A stretch of 64,000 bases of DNA, from assembly GCA_040414485.1 (NCBI GenBank), contig JBEDUK010000053.1, forward strand, positions 4,552-68,551, given 5' to 3'. Below are positions 23,749 to 30,907 of the stretch, in pieces. The position numbers were made by a program, and so were the translations under genes. Positions within the stretch are counted from its first letter, which is position 1. Every line of letters starts with the position of its first letter. Below the pieces are notes generated by a model that was given only the letters and a program-made list of their open reading frames with translations, was not told where the DNA came from and made no database searches. This DNA is from JBEDUK01 sp040414485. Lineage in GTDB: Bacteria > Actinomycetota > UBA4738.

Positions 23749-26189
23749 CCGAACAGACGCTCGAAGGACGGCACCGGGCGGAGAGGCCCGCCACGCGGCT
23801 GCGCACCTTCGTGAGCGCAACCCTCGGCCCCGCCATGATCGTCGTGGCGGTGCTGGTCGTCCTTCGGAACTATGCGTTCCGGGGCATGATCACCACCCAG
23901 CACGGCGACATCCTCGAGTACTGGCTCCCGGCCTTCGATCATCTCGGACGGACGCTTCGGTCCGGACACATCCCCGCCTACAACCCCTTCTCGATGGCCG
24001 GCGCGCCGTTCGCCGCCGATCCGCAGAGCGGGTGGATGTACCTCCCCGCGATGGTGCTCTTCACGGTGCTCCCGGCCGCGGCGGCGATCCGGTGGTTCCT
24101 GGTCGTCCAGCCGATCCTGGCCGGGCTCGGCGCCTACTGGTTCCTCCGCGGCGAGGACGTGAACCGCCCCGCCAGCACGGCGGGCGGCCTCGTGGCGGCG
24201 CTCATCATGGCCGGCTCCCACATCGGCCTCGAACTGCCCTTCGCCGGCGCGCTCGCCTGGACCCTGCTCGCGCTCGCCGCCGCGGCGCGTTTCGTTCGAA
24301 GCGAGCGGTGGGGGCCCCGCCTCGGCTGGCTCGCGGCCACCGCCATCGCGTGGGGGCAGATCGCGGCCGCGCACCTCAGCCACGGGCTCGTCACCGGCAC
24401 GGCGCTCCTGCTCACGTACGTCGTGTTCCGCCTGGCGAGCGGCGCGCACGGGAGGCGGGACTGGCTGCGTGCGGCCGGTGTGTTCGTTCTGACCCTCGTC
24501 TCGCTTGCCGCGGTCAACCTCGCGTATCTGCTTCCCCGGATCGCCTACCTCCCGCGCACGACGCTCGCGCTGGGATATTCGACACTGAACGACCTGGCCG
24601 GCCGGCTGAGCGGCCAACCGATCCCGGTCGCGCATCCCTCAGAGGCGCTGCTGATCGGCGGGAACTGGCTCCTCGGGCTGGCCTCGGCACCGGGCGCGTA
24701 TCTCGGCGCGGCGGCGATGGCGCTGTCGTTCGCCGGCCTGTGGTCGAAGCGGCACCGAGGCCTGACGATCACGCTGCTGGGCTTCGGGTTCGTGTTCTAC
24801 GTGCTCTCGCTGCACGGCGTCGCGACAGACCTCGGCCCGCACATCACATGGATCCCGTTCGCCGACTTCTACATCCACGCGCCCGTGCGGTTCCGCTACG
24901 GCGTGATCCTGGTCCTGCCCCTGCTGGCAGCGCTGGGCACGCACGCGTGGATCACCGAGCGCGGCTGGCGCGTCCATGTCTGGATGGTCGTTCCGGGCGT
25001 GGCCCTGTGGTGGGTCCTGAACGCGATCATCGGCCGCGCGGGCGCCTTCCCGACGCTCTTCGTCGTGGGCTCGGTGGCCGCCGCGGTGGTGTTGACCCTG
25101 GTCGCCTGGCGGCCCAGCCTGGCATGGGCGATCCCCGTGCTGCTGATGATCGAATTGACCGCCAACGGCGTGTTCGGCGCACGGCTGCCCCGGCAGAACA
25201 CGGGCTCTCCATGGGGCCCGAACCTGGTGCCGATGGTAAAGATAGCTGACTATATGAAGCAAGGGACACTCGCTCACGTCATCGCCGCGAGCGGCGACGG
25301 CAGGTACATCACCGTCGCGCCGAGGGGGCAGGGCAAGCCGGGACGGGCGTTCATCCTGACCCACCCGGCCACGTGGCCCAGCCTCGCCGACGGGCGCTCG
25401 ATCCTGTTTCAGATCCAGGCCGCGGACGGCTACAACCCGACGCAGCTCCTCCGCTACTGGCAGTTCGTGCGCTCGGTCACCAGCCGCCGTTTGACGTACA
25501 ACTCCTCGTCGTTCCCGAAGCCGGTGCCGCGGACCGCGCTGGATCTGCTTGCAGTCCGATGGCTCCTGGCGCCGGTGGACACCGGACCGGGGGTGGTCGG
25601 CGCGAAGCGGGTGGCCACCGAGGGCCGGTGGGGGCTCTACGAGGTGCGGCCGGTACCGCCCCGGGCGAGCCTGCTCGGCTCCTGGACGGTGGCCGCCTCG
25701 CCCGACGAGGCCCGCAGGGACGTGGTCGACCCGGCATTCGATCCGAGCTCCAAGATCGTGCTCGAACGCGACCCGGGCGTGAGCGCGGAGGTGGTCCCGC
25801 CGGGCGGTCCGGGAACGGCCGTCTATCGCGAGGACGGACCGAACAGCGGCACGATCCTGGTCGACGCCAGGGTCCCGGGCGTGTTGCTCATCAGGAATCC
25901 GTTCGGCCCGGGCTGGCACGCCGCCCTCGACGGCCGAAGCGTCCCGCTGGTGCCGGGCGACTTCGTCGACCAGGCGGTGGCGGTGCCGGCCGGGCACCAC
26001 GTGATCCAGGTGAGGTTCGACGACCCGGCCGTCGGATGGGGGCTCCTGGGGACGGTGATCGCGCTGGCGCTCCTGCTCGGGCTGGCGGGAGCGGCGACCG
26101 TTCGCGCCCGCCGAAGAGAGGGCGAGGGTCTCGGGCTGGACTTCACCCGAGCGCCCGAACAGACGCGCGCGGGTGCGCCGGCTCCATGA
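23745..26189 (+). CDS. YfhO-like polytopic membrane protein
   Basis: 814 residues, starting in an ATGA overlap. It matches the YfhO family plan: after helix 1, an outer loop with GDILEYWLPAFDHLGRTL and IPAYNPFSMAGAPFAADPQ, about a dozen helices, and a C-terminal extracytoplasmic beta-rich domain with GWHAALDGRSVPLVPGDF and AVPAGHHVIQVRF just before the last helix. YfhO proteins are GT-C-like and in Gram-positives are linked to glycosylation of cell-envelope polymers such as lipoteichoic acid. It differs from the five paralogues around it and sits between C and D in the same translationally coupled unit, which supports a common envelope-glycan job. Confidence 0.82.
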   Translation: MTEQTLEGRHRAERPATRLRTFVSATLGPAMIVVAVLVVLRNYAFRGMITTQHGDILEYWLPAFDHLGRTLRSGHIPAYNPFSMAGAPFAADPQSGWMYLPAMVLFTVLPAAAAIRWFLVVQPILAGLGAYWFLRGEDVNRPASTAGGLVAALIMAGSHIGLELPFAGALAWTLLALAAAARFVRSERWGPRLGWLAATAIAWGQIAAAHLSHGLVTGTALLLTYVVFRLASGAHGRRDWLRAAGVFVLTLVSLAAVNLAYLLPRIAYLPRTTLALGYSTLNDLAGRLSGQPIPVAHPSEALLIGGNWLLGLASAPGAYLGAAAMALSFAGLWSKRHRGLTITLLGFGFVFYVLSLHGVATDLGPHITWIPFADFYIHAPVRFRYGVILVLPLLAALGTHAWITERGWRVHVWMVVPGVALWWVLNAIIGRAGAFPTLFVVGSVAAAVVLTLVAWRPSLAWAIPVLLMIELTANGVFGARLPRQNTGSPWGPNLVPMVKIADYMKQGTLAHVIAASGDGRYITVAPRGQGKPGRAFILTHPATWPSLADGRSILFQIQAADGYNPTQLLRYWQFVRSVTSRRLTYNSSSFPKPVPRTALDLLAVRWLLAPVDTGPGVVGAKRVATEGRWGLYEVRPVPPRASLLGSWTVAASPDEARRDVVDPAFDPSSKIVLERDPGVSAEVVPPGGPGTAVYREDGPNSGTILVDARVPGVLLIRNPFGPGWHAALDGRSVPLVPGDFVDQAVAVPAGHHVIQVRFDDPAVGWGLLGTVIALALLLGLAGAATVRARRREGEGLGLDFTRAPEQTRAGAPAP

Positions 26190-28204
26190 GCGACCGCCGC
26201 GACGATCCGGTCGGCGGCTGGCTCGTCGCCGTCATCGGGTTCGGGATCCTGCTGTTCTTCGTCGCCATCTATCCGGCCCTGGGCCTGCGGGCCCCGATCG
26301 GATCCGACTCGCCCGTCTACATCTGGTGGGCCCGGCTGGGAGGTGCGGCCGGACTCGGGCCGCTCGGCACCGGTGCCCGGCCCGCGGCCGTCGGCCTGGT
26401 CGCCGCGCTCGGTGGCGGCGCCTCCTCGGGAGCGGCTGCGGTGGCCGAAGCGCTCCCGCCGGTGCTCGCCGTGGCGGTGGCGCTGGCCGCGTCCACGTTT
26501 GGGCTCACGTCCGTTCGACATTCCAGGCAGCAGCTCGCGTTCGTGTTCGCGTCCGGTTTCGTCGGGGTCTTCCTGAGCTATCTCGTGCCCGGCTACCTGT
26601 CGACGGTCGCGTTCCTCACGGGGTTCGCCGGCATGCTCGCGGTCGTCAACCTGTCCGCCGGGAGCGGTGGCGCCGGCCCGTTCCTGCTGGCGGGCGCGCT
26701 CCTCGCGGCCGCGGGGCTCTTTCATCCGTTGTTCCTGCTGCTCGGTGCCGGGATCTCGGCAGGCGCCGCACTGGCGCTGGTACCGGCCTGGCGGGACGCT
26801 CGCCGCGCCTCGGCGCCGTTCGGGTCCACGGTCCTCGGGCGGATGAGCCTCGCATGGGCGCTGGCGCTTCCCGCCGTGGGGCTGGGGCTGCTGGCGTCCG
26901 GGGCGGGCACGGCGGCGAACGTCGACACCTCGCGCGACTCGGTGCTTCGGCGCGTGCACCTCGGGAATCTGCTCCGCGACTCGTACATGCGAAAGCTCCA
27001 CCACGACGTGCCGTGGTGGAGGTCCGCGACGGCGGTGCTGCTCCCGCTCACGGCCCTGCCCCTGCTGTCCAAAGGACCCGCACGCGACCCCGCGGAACGG
27101 GAGCGCGGCGCCATGTTCTGGGGTGCGATGGCCGCGTGGCTGCTGATCACGCTGGCGGGTGTGGGCCTCCTGCTGCTCGCCGGGTCCGCCGCCCCCGGGC
27201 AGCGCCTGTTCGTCGTCTGCCTGGCGTTTCCCCTCCTGGCGGGGCTCGGGCTGTCCGGCCTTCGATTCCGGTCGCGCGCCCTGACCGTCGTCGCCGCGGC
27301 GCTCGGCGCCGGGCTGTTCCTCGCCGCGCTCGGTTCGTACTGGTGGTCGAGCCGGCCGCTGGTGACGCCGACGCAGACACTGGAGGCACGGGCGGCCGGC
27401 GAGGCCCTCGGCGCGCTGCGCGCGGGAACGCCGCTGATCGTGGTGGCGGACGACCGATCGGACAAGCCGGCCCTGTTCCTCACGAGGTACGCGAACGTGG
27501 TGCGCGGGGCGGTGCCGGCCGCCCGGGTCCCCGACGTCCACCTGTGGGTTGGAACGCCGGCCGACTTCCTCCGCAACCGGCCGACGCTGACGGGCAACCA
27601 GGAGCACGACCGGATGTCGGCCATGTATCGGCAGGAGGCCCAGCCGAGCCTTCGACACAGCCCGCTCGTCGTCGCGATCCGGTCGTTCGATGGGGGAGGC
27701 TACGCGGCCGCGGCGGCGCTTCCCGGCTCGAAGCTGCTCGCCCCGGGCGTGGTCGTTCTGCCGGGGTATCCGGGCGAACCGCGGCCGCCGGGTGCGCCGG
27801 CCCAGGCGGCCGGCCTGACCGAACCCGGAGCCGGGCCGCTGTCGCCGTGGCTGCCCGTCTGGCTGGCGCCGCTCCTGCTGCTGGGATTCGGCCTGACGGG
27901 GTGGCCCTGGATCCGCCTCGCGCTGCGGGCTGCGGCCGGGTCACATGCGCTCGCGCTCGCTCCAGCGGTCGGGATCGCCGCGCTCGGGCTCGGTGCGGCG
28001 CTCGCCGACGCGGTCGGCATCCGCCTCTCATCCCCGGGCGGGACGGCCGCGATGGTCGTGGTCGCGCTGATCGGGTGGGCAGCCCTGGCGTGGTCCCGTC
28101 ACCGCGCGAATCGGGCGAGCGGGCTCAGGGCATCGGCGAGTGCCCCGACGCCGGACAGTTCGGGATCGGCGGCAGCGGATCCGGCTTCGCCGGCGCCTGT
28201 GTGA
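26186..28204 (+). CDS. GT-C-like polytopic membrane protein (paralogue D of five)
   Basis: 672 residues starting in an ATGA overlap with the YfhO-like gene. The outer loop after helix 1 carries APIGSDSPVYIWWARLGG (Asp41) and GPLGTGARP, close to paralogue A. The soluble domain has VRGAVPAARVPDVHLWVGTP, ADFLRNRPTLTG, AIRSFDGGGY and LAPGVVVLPG. The C-terminal helices carry LAPAVGIAALGLGAALADAVGIRL, nearly the same as in B. The last 80 bp overlap the 3' end of the convergent phosphoesterase gene; the protein tail there is low-complexity Ser/Ala/Pro. It is last in the four-gene unit. Confidence 0.75.
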   Translation: MSDRRDDPVGGWLVAVIGFGILLFFVAIYPALGLRAPIGSDSPVYIWWARLGGAAGLGPLGTGARPAAVGLVAALGGGASSGAAAVAEALPPVLAVAVALAASTFGLTSVRHSRQQLAFVFASGFVGVFLSYLVPGYLSTVAFLTGFAGMLAVVNLSAGSGGAGPFLLAGALLAAAGLFHPLFLLLGAGISAGAALALVPAWRDARRASAPFGSTVLGRMSLAWALALPAVGLGLLASGAGTAANVDTSRDSVLRRVHLGNLLRDSYMRKLHHDVPWWRSATAVLLPLTALPLLSKGPARDPAERERGAMFWGAMAAWLLITLAGVGLLLLAGSAAPGQRLFVVCLAFPLLAGLGLSGLRFRSRALTVVAAALGAGLFLAALGSYWWSSRPLVTPTQTLEARAAGEALGALRAGTPLIVVADDRSDKPALFLTRYANVVRGAVPAARVPDVHLWVGTPADFLRNRPTLTGNQEHDRMSAMYRQEAQPSLRHSPLVVAIRSFDGGGYAAAAALPGSKLLAPGVVVLPGYPGEPRPPGAPAQAAGLTEPGAGPLSPWLPVWLAPLLLLGFGLTGWPWIRLALRAAAGSHALALAPAVGIAALGLGAALADAVGIRLSSPGGTAAMVVVALIGWAALAWSRHRANRASGLRASASAPTPDSSGSAAADPASPAPV

Positions 28205-29438
28205 ACGAGAAGTCGTAGGACAGGTCGCCCGCTTCCTTGTCGCGTTTGGTCAATTGCGGCAGGCTCCAGTTGTCCTCGATGAACCGGAGCACCGAGGAGA
28301 ACTCGCCCCAGTGGTGGTCGACCTTGCCGGAGATCGCGTACGGGCTGATCACCATCAGCGGGACGCGGAACCCCAGTCCGAACTGGTCGACCTGCTGCGG
28401 CGCCACGTGGTCGTAGAACCCGCCCCATTCGTCCCATGAGACGAAGACGGCGGTGTCCTTCCACATGTCGCTCTTCATGATCGCGTTGACCACGCCGGTC
28501 AGCCAGTTCTCGCCCTCGCACATCGACGTCCGGAACTTCGGATGCTCCGAATCCTCGAACCGGGGCGCGATCCAGGTGACCGCCGGCAGGCGGTCGTGGT
28601 TGATGTCGTCCACCACATGGTCCACGGGAAGGATGTGCGCCCACTCCTTCGTCATGCGGATGTGGCGGATCGAGTTGTAGGCGGACCAGATGTAGCCGTT
28701 CTGGTCGGATTCGGCCGTGTAGGACGCCCACGGCACACCGGCCTCGGACAGCAGGTCGCCCTCGGTCTGGAGGTCGAAGCACGGCGGCTTCTCGACGGGA
28801 TTCCCCTCCTGGTCGTAGACCGGCACCTTCTCCGCGGCGGGCGCGTCGCACCCCCACGACTTGGCCTTGCCGGACGGGCGCGGCGCTCTCGCGTTCGGCC
28901 CGTCGCGGGTCCCGGCGGAGTCGGCGGCGATCGTGAACAGCCGGTTCGGGAACGACGATCCCAGCACCGAGGCGAAGAAGTTGTCGCCGAGCACGAACCG
29001 CTTCGCCCATGCCCACAGGTTCGGGATCTGGTCCGGGTACATCTGCGTGTACGCGTAGTTCGCGTCGTAGCCCGCCACGTGGTGGCCGAAGCCGTCCATG
29101 TTGCCCTTGTTCCAGTCGGCGACGGCGTCGGAGTAGGCGTGCGGCACGTCCTGCGGGATCACCCAGGAGCCGCGCGTGAGCGGCACCTTCTTGCCGTTCC
29201 GCATGCCCGTCGTGGCGCCGTTCGCCCCGGGGAAGCGCCCGAAGATGTGGTCGAACGACCGGTTCTCCAGGACGATGAACACGACGTGCTTGATGGGCCA
29301 CGTCGTCTTGATGGAGGAGGCCGGCGGGCCGTCGACGACGCCGCGCGAACCGGTGCACCCCGCCGCCAACAGCGCGAGCACCACGCTCACGCCGGCCGCT
29401 CCGCGCAGTCTCCTGGCTGCTCGACCCCCCGCAGTCAC
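28125..29438 (-). CDS. Secreted lipoprotein phosphoesterase (PLC / acid phosphatase family)
   Basis: 437 residues of the bacterial phospholipase C/AcpA phosphoesterase family. A signal peptide ends in a lipobox (LLAAGC near residue 24), so it should be a surface lipoprotein. Family motifs: PIKHVVFIVLENRSFDHIFG at the start of the mature domain, DNFFASVLGSSFPNRLFT, SWDEWGGFYDHVAPQQVD and RVPLMVISPYA. Substrate (phospholipid, phosphate ester or other) cannot be told. I chose GTG 29438 because it gives the signal peptide. It ends 80 bp inside paralogue D and starts 4 bp downstream of a second copy of the family. Confidence 0.9.
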   Translation of the reverse strand: MTAGGRAARRLRGAAGVSVVLALLAAGCTGSRGVVDGPPASSIKTTWPIKHVVFIVLENRSFDHIFGRFPGANGATTGMRNGKKVPLTRGSWVIPQDVPHAYSDAVADWNKGNMDGFGHHVAGYDANYAYTQMYPDQIPNLWAWAKRFVLGDNFFASVLGSSFPNRLFTIAADSAGTRDGPNARAPRPSGKAKSWGCDAPAAEKVPVYDQEGNPVEKPPCFDLQTEGDLLSEAGVPWASYTAESDQNGYIWSAYNSIRHIRMTKEWAHILPVDHVVDDINHDRLPAVTWIAPRFEDSEHPKFRTSMCEGENWLTGVVNAIMKSDMWKDTAVFVSWDEWGGFYDHVAPQQVDQFGLGFRVPLMVISPYAISGKVDHHWGEFSSVLRFIEDNWSLPQLTKRDKEAGDLSYDFSFTQAPAKPDPLPPIPNCPASGHSPMP

Positions 29439-29442
29439 GCCG

Positions 29443-30837
29443 TCACGGTACCGGCTTCGCCGCCGCCTGGGCGGCAAGCCAGGCCGGTAGGTGCGGGAAC
29501 GGGTAGTCGATGCAGTCGCTTCGCAGCGGCAACGGGTCCGGTAATCGGGGGCTTCGCGTGAAGTCGAAGTCGTAGGACAGATCATTCGCCCGTTCGTCCC
29601 TGTTGGTCAGTCGTTGAGTGATGCCCCAGTTCTCATCGACGAAGCGCAGCACCGACGCGAACTCGCCCAGGCGGTGGTCGACATGGCCGGTGCGCGCGTA
29701 CGGGCTGATCACCATCAACGGGACGCGGAACCCCATACCGAACGCGTCTACTTTCGGCGGCTTGACGTGGTCGTAGAAGCCGCCCCATTCGTCCCAGGAG
29801 AGGAACACCGCGGTGGTCGGCCAGTCGGGGCCGAGCATCAGCGCGTCGATGATCCGGGTGGACCAGTTCTCCCCGCGGCAGAGGCTGGCCCCGGCGTCGG
29901 GATGGTCCGAGACCTCGTAGGTGGGCGTGACCCACGACACGGCCGGAAGGTCCCCCTTGCGCGCGTCGGCCACGAACGTGTCGACCGGACGGATGTGCTG
30001 CTTCCACGCCGAGGTGTCGCGGATGTGACGCACGGCGCCGAACGCCGACCAGATGTACCCGCTCTGGTCAGCCGTCGCGGCGTACGCCCGCCAGGAGATG
30101 CCCCGACGGGAGAGCAGGTCCCCTTCGGTCCGCATGTCGAAGCAGGGAGGGATCCGGACGTCGTCGTCGCCGTCGCCGTCGGTCACGGTCACGTGCTCTG
30201 AACGCGGCGCGTCGCACCCCCAGGACTTGGCGGCGCCGCCGACGGGAGCGACGTCGTCCGGGGTGTCGTGCACGCCGCCCGACTGGCCGGCGATGGTGTA
30301 CAGGTGGTTCGGGAACGACGGTCCCATCGCCGAGGCGAAGAAGTTGTCGGAGAGCACGAAGTTCTTCGCCCAGTGCCAGTAGTTGGGGATCTGGTCGGGC
30401 CGCATCTGCGTGTATGCGTAGTGGCGGGCGATCGGCGTCTGGCCGAAGCCGTCCATACGGCCACCGTCATAGTCGGCGACGGCGTCCGCGTAGTGGTGCG
30501 GGAGCCGCGCCGGGATGCGCATGACGCCGTCGCGCAGCGGGACACGACGCCCGTTGTCAAGGCCGGTTCGCACGCCGTTCGCTCCAGGAAAGCGCCCGAA
30601 CAGATTGTCGAAGCTGCGGTTCTCCTTGACGACGAACACGACGTGCTTGATGGGCCACTTCGTGCTGAGCGGGACTGCATCGGTGCCCGGCGCCAGCCAA
30701 AACGCACCACCGGCGAGGACGACAAGGCACGCGCCGATCACGCCGGCGGCGCGGAAGAGAGACGAACGCGGAGCAGTGGGACGAGCCTCGATGGGCCCCG
30801 AGTATACTCCCGGCAGTTGGTTGGACCGGCCGGGCAC
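29443..30837 (-). CDS. Second PLC / acid phosphatase-type phosphoesterase (membrane-anchored)
   Basis: A paralogue of the next gene: PIKHVVFVVKENRSFDNLFG, DNFFASAMGPSFPNHLYT, SWDEWGGFYDHVKPPKVD and RVPLMVISPYAR are shared. The N-terminus has an Arg-containing lead and one hydrophobic segment without a lipobox Cys, so it is probably a signal anchor. The start is uncertain: GTG 30837 is the first plausible canonical codon, GTG 30741 would cut the charged lead, and an in-frame ATC at 30792 lies exactly 8 nt after a TATACT element. It is cotranscribed with the lipoprotein copy (4 bp gap) and divergent from paralogue E. Confidence 0.85.
   Translation of the reverse strand: MPGRSNQLPGVYSGPIEARPTAPRSSLFRAAGVIGACLVVLAGGAFWLAPGTDAVPLSTKWPIKHVVFVVKENRSFDNLFGRFPGANGVRTGLDNGRRVPLRDGVMRIPARLPHHYADAVADYDGGRMDGFGQTPIARHYAYTQMRPDQIPNYWHWAKNFVLSDNFFASAMGPSFPNHLYTIAGQSGGVHDTPDDVAPVGGAAKSWGCDAPRSEHVTVTDGDGDDDVRIPPCFDMRTEGDLLSRRGISWRAYAATADQSGYIWSAFGAVRHIRDTSAWKQHIRPVDTFVADARKGDLPAVSWVTPTYEVSDHPDAGASLCRGENWSTRIIDALMLGPDWPTTAVFLSWDEWGGFYDHVKPPKVDAFGMGFRVPLMVISPYARTGHVDHRLGEFASVLRFVDENWGITQRLTNRDERANDLSYDFDFTRSPRLPDPLPLRSDCIDYPFPHLPAWLAAQAAAKPVP
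30801..30808. promoter_or_regulatory. Palindromic -10 element AGTATACT
   Basis: AGTATACT is self-complementary and gives TATACT on both strands. It lies between the divergent phosphoesterase and paralogue E genes. The minus-strand copy sits inside the longest phosphoesterase frame, which argues that translation begins downstream of it. Confidence 0.45.
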
Positions 30838-30907
30838 CCCTCCCGGCCGCCCACGGGGAGGCGGCCGCGAGTCTGCGGTCGCCCACGGCCGGAAAGGGAT
30901 GCCAGGG

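Noticed and set aside
24639..26000. A 453-codon minus-strand frame
   Set aside because: Antisense to the YfhO-like gene, with shadow-type composition and no family motif.
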